Notes under the pieces: generated by a model | Seen by the model: only the letters and a program-made list of their open reading frames with translations | Databases searched by the model: none | Told to the model about the DNA's origin: nothing | Made by a program: the position numbers and the translations under genes | Part shown: positions 35,725 to 45,018 of the stretch, piece by piece | Layout of the letters: each line of letters starts with the position of its first letter | Numbering within the stretch: position 1 is the stretch's first letter | NCBI GenBank assembly: GCA_964439395.1 | Contig: CAYTNV010000002.1 | Coordinates: 124,001-188,000 of the forward strand | Direction of reading: 5' to 3' | Length of the DNA: 64,000 bases | Origin: JAUUSJ01 sp964439395 | GTDB lineage: Bacteria > Bacillota > Clostridia > Lachnospirales > Lachnospiraceae

Positions 35725-36459
35725 ATGACAGCGGAAGTGAAAAAATTAAAAAAGATACTAGATAATAGCAAGAGAATTGTATTTTTTGGTGGAGCAGGAG
35801 TCAGCACAGAAAGTGGAATTCCAGATTTTCGAAGTGTAGATGGATTATACCAGCAAAAATATAAATATCCACCAGAGCAAATTGTAAGTCATAGCTTTTT
35901 TATGTATAAGACGGAAGAATTTTATGAGTTTTATAAAGATAAAATGATGGCGCTTGATGCAAGACCTAATAAAGCTCATTTAGCTTTAGCAAAGCTAGAA
36001 GAGGAAGGTAAGTTAACTGCTGTCATTACGCAAAATATTGACGGACTCCATCAGATGGCAGGTAGTAAGGAAGTATTTGAACTTCACGGAAGTATTCATA
36101 GAAATTATTGCACACGTTGTCGTAAGTTTTACACAGCAAAAGAGGTAAAGGAATCGATTGGTGTGCCAAAATGTGACTGTGGAGGAATTATTAAGCCTGA
36201 TGTTGTGCTCTACGAGGAGGGATTAGATCAAGATATCATTCAAAATTCTGTTTGGCATATTCGCAATGCAGATACTCTAATAATTGGTGGAACCTCTCTT
36301 GTTGTTTATCCAGCAGCAGGATTGATTGATTATTTTAGAGGAGATAATTTGGTAGTAATTAATAAGTCTCCTACAAGTCGTGATAAACAGGCAGATTTAT
36401 GTATTAATGGAAGCATTGGAGAGGTGCTTGGAGAAGCAGTTTTAGAAGATGAGAATTAG
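35725..36459 (+). CDS. NAD-dependent protein deacylase (sirtuin)
   Basis: A Sir2-family enzyme of 244 residues that removes acyl groups from protein lysines using NAD. The NAD-binding motifs are FFGGAGVSTESGIPDFRS, TQNIDGLH and the catalytic His in FELHGS. The zinc site is CTRC...CDC (about residues 132-153). The late motif GTSLVVYPAAGLI is also present. The start ATG 35725 follows GGAGAG. It forms a two-gene operon with the DUF3783 gene. Confidence 0.95.
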   Translation: MTAEVKKLKKILDNSKRIVFFGGAGVSTESGIPDFRSVDGLYQQKYKYPPEQIVSHSFFMYKTEEFYEFYKDKMMALDARPNKAHLALAKLEEEGKLTAVITQNIDGLHQMAGSKEVFELHGSIHRNYCTRCRKFYTAKEVKESIGVPKCDCGGIIKPDVVLYEEGLDQDIIQNSVWHIRNADTLIIGGTSLVVYPAAGLIDYFRGDNLVVINKSPTSRDKQADLCINGSIGEVLGEAVLEDEN

Positions 36460-36673
36460 AGATTTACTAGTATGAATTGAATTTTTATTCAAAGTTAAAA
36501 ATATTTTTTCAAAAAATTATAATTGTTTTCTAGCTTTTTCTAATTAAGGTTAGGGGAAATTTTTATTTTAATTACCTTATCAGCAAAAAGACGGAAAAAG
36601 AAGAAAGAATAGAAAATTTTGCAGGAATTTCTACAATTTTTTTCATTTTACTCTGGGAGCTTATAATTAACAG

Positions 36674-36702
36674 TTGACAGAATACCATGTTTTTGATAGA
36701 AT
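36674..36702 (+). promoter_or_regulatory. strong promoter in the sirtuin-citrate synthase gap
   Basis: TTGACA at 36674-36679, a 17-base spacer and TAGAAT at 36697-36702. It lies 336 bases before the citrate synthase start and 35 bases before a transcript with two hairpins. Confidence 0.75.
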
Positions 36703-36708
36703 CTAGTT

Positions 36709-36842
36709 TAGTGGAGCTTAGGGAAACAAAAAGAATGGAAAAATAAGATGAATTTTGAACTTATTTTTCTTTCAGCAAGATTGAAAAAGGCCGAGTGACC
36801 AAAGAGGGGAACTGACTCTCACTATAGGTTACTTGGCTTTTT
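36709..36842 (+). ncRNA. candidate small RNA or long leader, about 135 nt
   Basis: It begins just after a strong promoter. Hairpin 1 is GAAAAATAAG (36738-36747) with CTTATTTTTC (36760-36769). Hairpin 2 is GCCGAGTGACC (36790-36800) with GGTTACTTGGC (36827-36837), containing an inner GAG/CTC hairpin and followed by T5 at 36838-36842: a terminator. No reading frame of note is inside. It could be a free small RNA or an attenuator for the downstream citrate synthase. I match it to no known class. Confidence 0.5.
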
Positions 36843-36939
36843 ATTCATACGAATAGCTTCGGGTTTTCTATGATATAAAATGCATATATTTTATAAGATT
36901 GCAGATAGAGAAAAATTTAAAATACTAAGATGAAAGATA

Positions 36940-36992
36940 AATATACTTATAAGAATTTGCTTATAAGTATATTCTCTGTGTCAGCAGAGATG
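36940..36992 (+). promoter_or_regulatory. paired hairpins in the citrate synthase 5' region
   Basis: A perfect 14-base inverted repeat (AATATACTTATAAG at 36940-36953, complement at 36960-36973, loop of six) is followed at once by CTCTG/CAGAG (36974-36989). There is no T-run. It may be a protein-binding operator or an mRNA-stabilising structure 50-100 bases before the start codon. Confidence 0.55.
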
Positions 36993-37038
36993 AATTATGG
37001 GGAAGGATATATCGGATATCAGGAAAGGAGCAGAATTT

Positions 37039-38406
37039 ATGAAGAATAAATTTTCAATAATTACACCAGAAGTAAAGCAGTTAGCACAGTTATGTGAAGA
37101 AAATAGTCAGATTGACTCATCCTTATATTCTAAGTATGATGTAAAAAGAGGACTTAGAGATAACGATGGTCAGGGTGTTTTGACGGGTCTTACAGAAGTT
37201 TCTAAGATTAATTCTTATTATTTAGAGGATAAAGAAATTATTCCTATAGAAGGTAAATTATATTATCATGGAATTGATATTGAAGATTTAATAGATGGAT
37301 TTATTAAAGAAGGAAGAAAGGGTTGCTTTGAGGAGGCAACATATCTATTATTATTTGGAAAATTGCCAAATAAAGATGAGATTGAGCAATTGAATCAAAT
37401 TTTGGGAGAGTATCGAAAACTTCCGACAAATTTTGTTAGAGATATTATTTTAAAAGCACCAAGTAGAGATATGATGAATACACTTGCTAGAAGTATATTA
37501 ACATTATATTCCTATGACGATAGAGCAGATGATACATCTATTCCAAATGTACTTCGCCAATGTCTACAGCTTATTGCTATTTCTCCACTTTTGGCAGTGT
37601 ACGGATATCAGGCATATAGTCATTATCATGATGGGAACAGTTTGTTTATCCATCCACCAGTGGCTGAGATGACAACGGCAGAAAATTTCCTACATATTTT
37701 GAGACCTGATGGTAAGTTTACAGAGCTAGAGGCAAAGGTTCTTGATATTGCGCTTGTTGTCCATGCGGAGCATGGTGGTGGAAATAACTCTACATTCACA
37801 ACTCATGTTGTAACATCATCGGGGACAGATACATATTCTTCTATCGCAGCTTCTCTTGGTTCACTGAAAGGACCAAAACATGGTGGTGCGAATATCAAAG
37901 TAGTTAAGATGTTTGATGAAATCAAGAGAAATGTAAAGAACTGGGAAGATGAGGAGGAAGTAGCAGCTTACTTGGAGGCTATTTTGGATAAGAAAGCATT
38001 TGATAAATCAGGTCTTATCTATGGTATTGGACATGCAATTTATTCTGTATCTGATCCTAGAGCGAAAGTATTTAAGGACTTTGTTGAAAAGCTTTCTGTA
38101 GAAAAAGGAATGTTAAAGGAGTTTAAGCTTTATGATATGGTAGAGAGAATTGCGCCACAGCTTATGGCAAAGAAGAGAAAAATGAATAAGCCAGTCAGTG
38201 CAAATGTCGATTTTTATAGTGGATTTGTGTACGGTATGCTTGATCTTCCACTTGAGCTTTATACACCAATTTTTGCGATTGCTCGTATGGCAGGATGGAG
38301 TGCACACCGTTTAGAGGAGTTAATTAACGGCGGTAAAATTATTCGTCCAGCTTATAAGGCTGTTGCAAAGAATCAAAAATATATACCTCTTGATGAGAGA
38401 AAATAA
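37039..38406 (+). CDS. citrate synthase
   Basis: Condenses oxaloacetate and acetyl-CoA; in a fermentative anaerobe probably used for 2-oxoglutarate/glutamate supply. The 455-residue protein has the catalytic residues in VVHAEHGGGNNSTF, LKGPKHGGANIKVV and GIGHAIYSVSDPRA, and ends with AHRLEELI. I start at ATG 37039, after AAAGGAG, rather than at 36997. The protein is longer than Bacillus CitZ, with a 60-70-residue N-terminal extension typical of Lachnospiraceae enzymes. 2-methylcitrate synthase activity cannot be excluded. Confidence 0.93.
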   Translation: MKNKFSIITPEVKQLAQLCEENSQIDSSLYSKYDVKRGLRDNDGQGVLTGLTEVSKINSYYLEDKEIIPIEGKLYYHGIDIEDLIDGFIKEGRKGCFEEATYLLLFGKLPNKDEIEQLNQILGEYRKLPTNFVRDIILKAPSRDMMNTLARSILTLYSYDDRADDTSIPNVLRQCLQLIAISPLLAVYGYQAYSHYHDGNSLFIHPPVAEMTTAENFLHILRPDGKFTELEAKVLDIALVVHAEHGGGNNSTFTTHVVTSSGTDTYSSIAASLGSLKGPKHGGANIKVVKMFDEIKRNVKNWEDEEEVAAYLEAILDKKAFDKSGLIYGIGHAIYSVSDPRAKVFKDFVEKLSVEKGMLKEFKLYDMVERIAPQLMAKKRKMNKPVSANVDFYSGFVYGMLDLPLELYTPIFAIARMAGWSAHRLEELINGGKIIRPAYKAVAKNQKYIPLDERK

Positions 38407-38414
38407 GATTTTTG

Positions 38415-38446
38415 GAGACTATAATTCAAAGTTGAATTATGGTCTC
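38415..38446 (+). terminator. terminator of citrate synthase
   Basis: A 15-base stem (GAGACTATAATTCAA/TTGAATTATGGTCTC, one T-G pair) with a two-base loop. The T-run is short (TTTC). Confidence 0.8.
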
Positions 38447-38456
38447 TTTCTATGTA

Positions 38457-38485
38457 TTGACAAAACTATATTTTCATAATATACT
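38457..38485 (+). promoter_or_regulatory. promoter of the fabH-like gene
   Basis: TTGACA at 38457-38462, a 17-base spacer and TATACT at 38480-38485, 47 bases before the start codon. Confidence 0.88.
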
Positions 38486-38531
38486 TTGATTATCAAAATA
38501 ATTTTATATATTTTCTATTGGGAGGAAAGAG

Positions 38532-39581
38532 ATGTCAATTAAGATATTAGGAACAGGAAGTTATTTTCCTGCTCATTTTATGATAAATAAAGATTTAGAA
38601 AAGATTGTGGAAACGAATGATGAGTGGATTCGTACAAGAACAGGGATTGAGAAAAGACATATTGCAAGCAATGAGAGCACGGCAGATATGGCGACAAAGG
38701 CAGCGAAAAAGGCAATTGAGATGGCAGAAATTTCGGCAGAAGAGATTGATTTGATTATCACAGCGACTCTGTCAGGAGATTATCACACACCTAGTACAGC
38801 TTGTCTTGTGCAGGCAAAACTGGGAGCGAAGAATGCGGTCTGCTTTGATTTAAATGCCGCTTGTTCAGGATTTTTATTTTCTATGAATACGGCAGTTACC
38901 TATATGCAGACGGGGATGGCAAAGACAGCTTTAATTATTGGAGCGGAAACATTATCAAAGCTCGTAGATTGGACGGATCGAACTTCCTGTATTTTATTTG
39001 GAGATGGAGCAGGAGCTGCAATTCTTTCTTATAATTTAGAGCATCTAGAATCAGATTTTTTAGAAATTTTGCAAAATAATAGTCAATTTTCAAAGAAAAA
39101 CAATCTAGGTGATTCTGCTGGAAAAATTGAAAAATATACAGCTGTCTTATATTCTGACGGAACACGAGCAGGGGCGTTGACCTGTGAGGAAGAATTGCTT
39201 TCTAATCCTTTTGTAGAACCAGATAGGAAATCTAATAAAATCCAGATGGATGGACAGGCCATTTTTAAGTTTGCAGTGAAAAATGTGACAATATGTATTA
39301 ACGAAGTATTAGAAAAAGCCAATATACCGAAAGAAGAGATTAAATATTTTATTTTGCATCAGGCAAACGAAAGAATTATTCAATCGATTTCTAAAAAGTT
39401 AAAGTTGCCAATTGAGAGATTTCCGATGAATTTAGCGGAATGTGGCAATACCTCCTCTGCCAGCATCCCAATTTTACTGGACGATTTGAATCGAAAGGGA
39501 ATGCTAGAAAGAGGAGATAAAATTGTACTATCTGGTTTTGGTGGAGGGCTCACCTGGGGTGCAGCCTACTTAGAATGGTAG
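38532..39581 (+). CDS. 3-oxoacyl-ACP synthase III (FabH-like)
   Basis: A thiolase-fold condensing enzyme of 349 residues. It has the active-site Cys in DLNAACSGFLFSM, the His in FILHQANERII and the Asn in ECGNTSSASIPILL, and begins like FabH (ILGTGSYFPAHFMINKDLEKIVETNDEWIRTRTGI). FabH starts fatty-acid chains from acyl-CoA and malonyl-ACP. It is not in a fab cluster but is monocistronic with its own promoter, so it may be a second paralogue. AGGAGGAA precedes ATG 38532. It is somewhat longer than typical FabH (about 320), with extra residues around 175-230. Confidence 0.9.
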   Translation: MSIKILGTGSYFPAHFMINKDLEKIVETNDEWIRTRTGIEKRHIASNESTADMATKAAKKAIEMAEISAEEIDLIITATLSGDYHTPSTACLVQAKLGAKNAVCFDLNAACSGFLFSMNTAVTYMQTGMAKTALIIGAETLSKLVDWTDRTSCILFGDGAGAAILSYNLEHLESDFLEILQNNSQFSKKNNLGDSAGKIEKYTAVLYSDGTRAGALTCEEELLSNPFVEPDRKSNKIQMDGQAIFKFAVKNVTICINEVLEKANIPKEEIKYFILHQANERIIQSISKKLKLPIERFPMNLAECGNTSSASIPILLDDLNRKGMLERGDKIVLSGFGGGLTWGAAYLEW

Positions 39582-39591
39582 GAGCAGAGTA

Positions 39592-41067
39592 TTAGATAAT
39601 AATACAAACCATACCACCATTACTGTCATTTACAATTTTCTCCATCGTATTTTGCAGTTTTTGTTGGCTCTCTTCCGTCATTTTTGAGGCTTTTGTCTGA
39701 ATACCTTCGCCGACAAGCTGTTCGAGAGTTTTTCCAAAAATATTGACTTGCCAGATGCCGTCAGGATTGTCGGCAGTTGCACCAGCTTCGATATAGCGAA
39801 TGAGGTCATTTGCTTGATCCTCAGAGCCCGCAATTGGTGCAATTTCTGTTGTGAGATTTGCTCGAATTAAATGGATGGATGGAGCTTTTGCCTTAATTTT
39901 TACTCCAAATTTATTGCCATGTCGAATCACTGTCGGTTCATCGATAGTGATTTCTTTTTTGGATGGGGAGACGACGCCGTATCCCTTTTCTTTCACAGAT
40001 TTGAGAGCAGTGGCAACTTTATCGTACTCTGTTTTTTGCTTTGCAAGTTCTTTCATAATGGAAATGAACTCATATTCGTTAGAAATTGGGAGGCCGATAA
40101 TATCACTTAGAATTTGGTAATAGTATTTATCATCAAATTCAATAGAAATATCTACCATACCTGTATCCATATGTACGGTGTGAATTTTTATCTTAGTAAT
40201 ATATTCGTTTAGAGGAAATTCTTTATCGTAGAGATCTTTCATTTTATTATTTTCTTTTAGAATATCCTTTACAGTTGTAATAAGTGAAGATTTGAGCCAA
40301 TGTGTGTTTGATAAAATTTCCACCCATTTTGGAATAAAAAAGGAAAAAGAAAGGATTGGAAATTCAAGTAAGATGGAGTTTAAAATATGATGAATATCTT
40401 CTTTTTTTAACTGCTCGCAATTAATGGGGATAACAGTGCAATTATGAGCGTTAGAAATTTGCATAGCAAGCGCCTTCGTCTCCTGAGAGAAAGGGCGAGA
40501 GGAGTTTAGCAAAACAATGAAAGGCTTATGTAAAGCGGTCAATTCTTCAATTGTTTTTTTCTCGGGAGCTTCGTACGAGGAGCGTTCTAAATCTCCGAAG
40601 GAACCGTCGCAGGTTACAACAATGCCAATTGTAGAATGCTCTGTGATAACCTTTTTTGTGCCAATCTCCGCTGCTTTTGTAAATGGGATTTCATGATCAA
40701 ACCAAGGAGTTTTTACAAGACGTTCTTTGCTTTCCTCTAAATGTCCGGTTGCCCCAGATGCCATATATCCGACACAGTCAATCATGCGGATTTTCAGACT
40801 GATATCATCATTGATTTTAATTTTAGCTGCATCTTTTGGGATGAATTTTGGTTCGGTTGTCATAATTGTTTTTCCTTGGGCGGATTGAGGAAGCTCATCT
40901 TTTGTTCTCTCTCTTTCAGATTCTTTTTCCATATGCGGGAGAACTAAGAGTTCCATAAAATGCTTGATAAAGGTGGATTTTCCAGTTCTCACAGGACCAA
41001 CGACACCGATGTAGATATCACCGCCAGTTCGGGCGGCAATATCATTATAGATAGAAAATTGTTGCAT
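39592..41067 (-). CDS. spoIVA: stage IV sporulation protein A
   Basis: The ATP-hydrolysing scaffold of the spore coat, assembled on the forespore surface in the mother cell. The 491-residue protein has the N-terminal P-loop GVVGPVRTGKSTFIKHF, a TRAFAC-like switch region (IRMIDCVGYMASGATG), middle and C-terminal domains, and ends with a short hydrophobic tail (GGMVCIII). Length and ends match SpoIVA. AAGGAGGCATTTT precedes ATG 41067. It is expected to be SigE-controlled; I could not identify a convincing SigE site. Convergent with fabH. Confidence 0.97.
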   Translation of the reverse strand: MQQFSIYNDIAARTGGDIYIGVVGPVRTGKSTFIKHFMELLVLPHMEKESERERTKDELPQSAQGKTIMTTEPKFIPKDAAKIKINDDISLKIRMIDCVGYMASGATGHLEESKERLVKTPWFDHEIPFTKAAEIGTKKVITEHSTIGIVVTCDGSFGDLERSSYEAPEKKTIEELTALHKPFIVLLNSSRPFSQETKALAMQISNAHNCTVIPINCEQLKKEDIHHILNSILLEFPILSFSFFIPKWVEILSNTHWLKSSLITTVKDILKENNKMKDLYDKEFPLNEYITKIKIHTVHMDTGMVDISIEFDDKYYYQILSDIIGLPISNEYEFISIMKELAKQKTEYDKVATALKSVKEKGYGVVSPSKKEITIDEPTVIRHGNKFGVKIKAKAPSIHLIRANLTTEIAPIAGSEDQANDLIRYIEAGATADNPDGIWQVNIFGKTLEQLVGEGIQTKASKMTEESQQKLQNTMEKIVNDSNGGMVCIII

Positions 41068-41346
41068 AAAATGCCTCCTTATTAAGATGGACTATAAGTT
41101 TTTAGGAAGAAAGTCAAATAGTTTTATAAATTGTAGACTGTGTAGGGACTTTCTTACAAGATTCTTAAACTATTGGAAATACTTTGCTTTTTAGCCTGGA
41201 GTATAGTATGATAGCATATGTTATCGCAAGTATATTTTTTGATATAGTTGTAGTAATTTATTTCTGTCAATGCACAGATATAATGTATATATTTTATAGT
41301 TATTATATGCGAATTCAAAAATAGTTATGATAGAGGTGAGGAGAAA

Positions 41347-41820
41347 ATGAAAGTGACAATCTATACGGACGGAGCAGCGAGAGGAAATCCAAATGGTCCA
41401 GGAGGTTACGGAACGATTCTTTCCTATACTGATACAAAGGGCGTTGTACATGAGAGAGAGAAGAGCGCTGGTTATAAAAAAACGACGAATAATCGAATGG
41501 AATTAATGGCAGTTATTATAGGATTAGAGTCTTTGATTAAGCCTTGTGAAGTGACTGTGTATTCTGATTCGCAGTATGTTATAAATGCTTTTGAGAAAAA
41601 ATGGATTGATGGATGGATTAAGAAGGGATGGAAGCGAGGAAAAAACGAGGAAGTGAAAAATGTTGACCTTTGGAAAAGACTTTTGGAGGCGATGAAGCCA
41701 CATAAAGTGAAGTTTATCTGGGTGAAAGGTCATGCGGGGCATCCAGAAAATGAAAGATGTGATAAATTAGCGACAATGGCGGCGGATGGAGATAATTTGT
41801 TAGATGATATTAAAGAATAA
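41347..41820 (+). CDS. rnhA: ribonuclease HI
   Basis: Degrades RNA in RNA-DNA hybrids. The 157-residue protein has the full catalytic set: Asp in IYTDGAARGNPNGPGGYG, Glu in NRMELMAVI, Asp in YSDSQYVINAF, and the final Asp in GHAGHPENERCDKLA with the nearby catalytic-loop His. The ATG at 41347 is preceded by GAGGTGAGGAG. It is monocistronic, with a 250-base gap before the next gene that holds an extended -10 (TGgTATACT at 41998-42006). Confidence 0.97.
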   Translation: MKVTIYTDGAARGNPNGPGGYGTILSYTDTKGVVHEREKSAGYKKTTNNRMELMAVIIGLESLIKPCEVTVYSDSQYVINAFEKKWIDGWIKKGWKRGKNEEVKNVDLWKRLLEAMKPHKVKFIWVKGHAGHPENERCDKLATMAADGDNLLDDIKE

Positions 41821-42078
41821 TAGGATGAATTATGACCAAATATTTTATATTAGGTTGAGACGATAGTCGAAATTTCTATTCATAAATATAAAAACTATCG
41901 CATAGACTAATAGAGTGGTGCTTTCGAAAGACTTAGGCAGAACTAATAAAAATTTCCTTAAAAAAAATGAAAATTTAACAAAAAGGACAAAGAAATATGG
42001 TATACTGTCTAAAGATGGGTAATAAAAAATGAGGAAGGGCAAAGACCAAGTAAGATATAGTATAGAGAGGTGACTTAT

Positions 42079-42882
42079 ATGGAAATGCAGCTTTGGAGGG
42101 AGATTCTAGATCCGTATCAATTAGCTGTAGATGAGCTAGTTGTAAAATTTAATCATATCATACAAGAGCATCGTAGCTTAGGCCTTTATTCTCCGATTGA
42201 ACAGGTAAATGGTAGAGTAAAAAGTATATCTAGTATTTTAGATAAATTGCAGAAAAAGCAGATTAATATCAATCAACTAGAAGAAAAGATTGAAGATATC
42301 GCGGGCGTTCGTATCATTTGTCAGTTTACTGAGGACATCGAAAAGGTCGTAGAGCTGATTCGAAATCGAAGCGATATGAAGATAAAAAGTGTAAAAGATT
42401 ATGTGACAAATGCAAAGGATAGTGGATACCGAAGCTATCATATGATTGTCTATTATGATGTGAACACAATTCATGGAGTGAAGAAATTACAGGTGGAAAT
42501 TCAAGTTCGAACATTGGCGATGAATTTCTGGGCGACTGTAGAGCACTCCCTACAGTATAAATACAAATATAATATACCAAATCATATAAAACAAAAGTTG
42601 ACAAATGCGGCGGATGCCATTATTCTGTTAGATAAAGAGATGTCCACAGTCCGAGATGAGATTATGGATGCTCAAAATTCTTTCCAGATGAAGGCAAGTA
42701 TCGTGGCAGATATTTTGACTAATATTCAAAATCTATACCGAGTTGCCAATAAGAGGGAAGTTGTGAAGATTCAAGATGAGTTTTACAGAGTATATCAGAT
42801 GGGTAATATTGAGGAGTTGACGCATTTTAATAAGCAACTCGATATCATTTCCGAGGGATATAAAGCGCAAAGCCTACAATAA
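42079..42882 (+). CDS. small alarmone synthetase (GTP pyrophosphokinase, RelQ-type)
   Basis: Makes (p)ppGpp without a hydrolase domain. The RelA/SpoT synthetase domain runs from about 40 to 190: EKIEDIAGVRIICQFTEDIEKV, VKDYVTNAKDSGYRSYHMIVYY, VEIQVRTLAMNFWATVEHSLQYK. The C-terminal coiled helices (about 195-265) match RelQ/YjbM tetramers but are longer (267 residues against about 210). GAGGTGA precedes ATG 42079; the GTG at 42070 is inside that site. No TGS or ACT domains are present. Function in stress signalling is inferred from the family. Confidence 0.92.
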   Translation: MEMQLWREILDPYQLAVDELVVKFNHIIQEHRSLGLYSPIEQVNGRVKSISSILDKLQKKQININQLEEKIEDIAGVRIICQFTEDIEKVVELIRNRSDMKIKSVKDYVTNAKDSGYRSYHMIVYYDVNTIHGVKKLQVEIQVRTLAMNFWATVEHSLQYKYKYNIPNHIKQKLTNAADAIILLDKEMSTVRDEIMDAQNSFQMKASIVADILTNIQNLYRVANKREVVKIQDEFYRVYQMGNIEELTHFNKQLDIISEGYKAQSLQ

Positions 42883-42920
42883 TAATAGATAGTTTTGAAA
42901 ATTAGGAGGAAGATTAGAAT

Positions 42921-44288
42921 ATGATATTGCCACAAGCATTTGAAGAACGGATGAAAAATATGCTTCAATCAGAGTTTGATGAATATCTTGCAAGTTTTGA
43001 GCAGTCAAGATGGAATGGACTTCGAGTGAATCGACTCAAGATGGAGGCAAAAACATTTTATGAGGAAGCACCGTTTTCTCTAGATCCAGTTCCTTGGTGT
43101 GAAAATGGATTTTATTATAAGAGAGAGGAAAACTTGTCGAGACATCCGTTTTATCATGCGGGATTGTATTACATACAAGAGCCAAGCGCAATGTCGACGG
43201 CAAGTTTTCTTCCTGTTTGTCCAGGGGATAAAGTATTAGATCTCTGTGCAGCTCCTGGTGGAAAGAGCACAGAACTCGGTGGGAAATTAATGGGAGAGGG
43301 ACTTTTGGTAAGCAACGATATTAGTATTTCAAGAACAAAAGCGCTTCTTCATAATATTGAGATGGCGGGCATCAGTAATGTGTTGGTTTTGAGTGAGGAA
43401 CCAGCCAAGCTGGTGCCTAGATTTCGTGGATTTTTCGATAAGATTTTGGTGGATGCCCCATGCTCAGGAGAGGGAATGTTTCGAAAAGACCCAGCGATGG
43501 TAAAGGAGTGGAGCGAAGAAAAGGTTACACTGTATAGCGGAATCCAAAAGGAGATTATTGTACAGGCAGCTAAGATGTTAAAGCCGGGTGGTAAGCTTAT
43601 CTATTCTACTTGTACCTTTGCTCCGGATGAAAATGAAAAGACCGTGGAGCATTTATTAAGGGAATGTGAGGATATGTTCTTAATAGAGCTTCCGATGGTG
43701 GAAGGATTTGATACAGGTCATCCTGAATGGGGGGATACTGGCAACGAGGAGCTTAGAAAATGTAGGCGAATTTGGCCACATAAAGTGAAAGGAGAGGGGC
43801 ATTTTGTTGCACTTTTTGAGAAGAGAACAGATAGTCTGTCTTATCCAGTGAAACGATACACGTATCAAACTTCGAAATTGACAAAAGAATTAGAGCAATT
43901 TCTTTTGGATGCCAATCTTCATCTAGATAAAAAACGTATTGAAATCCACGGGGAAAAAGTATTTTATATGCCGGAAAATTTGCCAGATATTAAAGGGTTT
44001 CGCATTGTGAGGGCAGGGCTATTTCTTGGATATGTAAAGAAGAAGAGATTCGAGCCCTCTCAGGCTTTTGCCATGTCTCTTCAAGAGGGAGAGTTTCAAA
44101 AGCGAATTAATTTTTCTTTATCAGATGAAAATGTGATTCGATATCTAAAAGGAGAGACGATAAATGTGGAGGGAGAAAATGGATATGCACTCGTCTGCGT
44201 GGAAAACCACCCGCTTGGATTTGGAAAGTTAAATAGAGGAGTTTTGAAAAATAAATATAATCCAAGCTGGCGTTTGATGAGGGGATAG
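42921..44288 (+). CDS. NOL1/NOP2/Sun family rRNA (cytosine-C5) methyltransferase (RsmF-like)
   Basis: An S-adenosylmethionine-dependent m5C methyltransferase of 455 residues. SAM motif I is VLDLCAAPGGKSTELGG. The two catalytic cysteines lie in VDAPCSGEGMFRKDP and IYSTCTFAPDENEKTV. The C-terminal third contains the RsmF-type PUA-like domain (PLGFGKLNRGVLKNKY at the end). Target by family is 16S rRNA, in the decoding region. The ribosome site AGGAGGA precedes ATG 42921. The pseudouridine synthase gene starts two bases after the stop, giving an RNA-modification operon. Confidence 0.92.
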   Translation: MILPQAFEERMKNMLQSEFDEYLASFEQSRWNGLRVNRLKMEAKTFYEEAPFSLDPVPWCENGFYYKREENLSRHPFYHAGLYYIQEPSAMSTASFLPVCPGDKVLDLCAAPGGKSTELGGKLMGEGLLVSNDISISRTKALLHNIEMAGISNVLVLSEEPAKLVPRFRGFFDKILVDAPCSGEGMFRKDPAMVKEWSEEKVTLYSGIQKEIIVQAAKMLKPGGKLIYSTCTFAPDENEKTVEHLLRECEDMFLIELPMVEGFDTGHPEWGDTGNEELRKCRRIWPHKVKGEGHFVALFEKRTDSLSYPVKRYTYQTSKLTKELEQFLLDANLHLDKKRIEIHGEKVFYMPENLPDIKGFRIVRAGLFLGYVKKKRFEPSQAFAMSLQEGEFQKRINFSLSDENVIRYLKGETINVEGENGYALVCVENHPLGFGKLNRGVLKNKYNPSWRLMRG

Positions 44289-44290
44289 CA

Positions 44291-45014
44291 ATGAAAGAGA
44301 TAATACGTTTAGATAAATATTTGGCAGATATGAATCTTGGAACAAGAGCAAAGGTAAAAGAATATATTAAAAAAGGAAAAGTTCATATAAATGGGCAGAT
44401 ACAAAAAAAACCAGAGATAAAAGTAAATATTCATCAAGATAAGATTTTAGTTGACGGAAAACAAGTAAAGTATATAAGCTATGAGTACTATATGCTTTAT
44501 AAGCCAAAGGGAGTTGTGTCTGCCACGCAAGATAAGAGAGATAAAACAGTCATTGATTTAATATTTGGGAAAAATAGAAAAGATTTATTTCCTGTGGGAC
44601 GCCTAGATAAGGATACGGAAGGGTTACTTTTAATCACGAATGACGGAGAATTGGCACATAGATTATTATCCCCCCAAAAAACATGTGCAAAAGACCTATT
44701 TTGCCAAAATTCAAGGGGCTGTTACAGAGGAAGATGTAGAGAAATTTAGAGAAGGAATCGATATTGGAGAGGAGAAATTGACTCTTCCAGCAAAACTTTC
44801 TATACTCAAAATGGGAGCTATCTCAGAGGTAAAAGTAACGATTGTGGAAGGAAAGTTTCACCAAGTTAAGAGAATGTTTGCGGCGGTTGGAAAGCCAGTT
44901 CTCTATCTCAAGAGATTATCGATGGGATCTTTGGTGCTGGATGAGAGTCTGAAAAAAGGAGAGTATCGTCCTCTTACGGAGAAGGAAAAAAGGGAGCTTT
45001 TCGAAGGGAGATGA
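44291..45014 (+). pseudogene. RsuA/RluB-type pseudouridine synthase, frameshifted
   Basis: The first frame gives an S4 domain (IRLDKYLADMNLGTRAKVKEYIKKG) and the catalytic motif GRLDKDTEGLLLITNDGELAHRLLSP. It then runs out of frame and stops at 44749. The second frame carries the rest (KKHVQKTYFAKIQG to RELFEGR at 45014). The break is at a C6A6 run (44670-44681). With one C fewer the protein reads LLSPKKHVQKTY, exactly the family sequence, giving about 240 residues. This is a sequencing or assembly error, a genuine recent mutation, or slippage-corrected expression. The gene has a ribosome site and sits between an rRNA methylase and a HAD gene. Confidence 0.88.
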
Positions 45015-45018
45015 GAAA

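Noticed and set aside
39851..40120. Plus-strand ORFs inside spoIVA
   Set aside because: They are antisense shadows of a well-supported conserved gene and lack ribosome sites.
44640..45014. A separate 124-residue gene overlapping the RsuA-type frame
   Set aside because: It begins in the wrong frame of the upstream gene and becomes the family C-terminus only after the C6A6 run. It is the second half of one broken gene.
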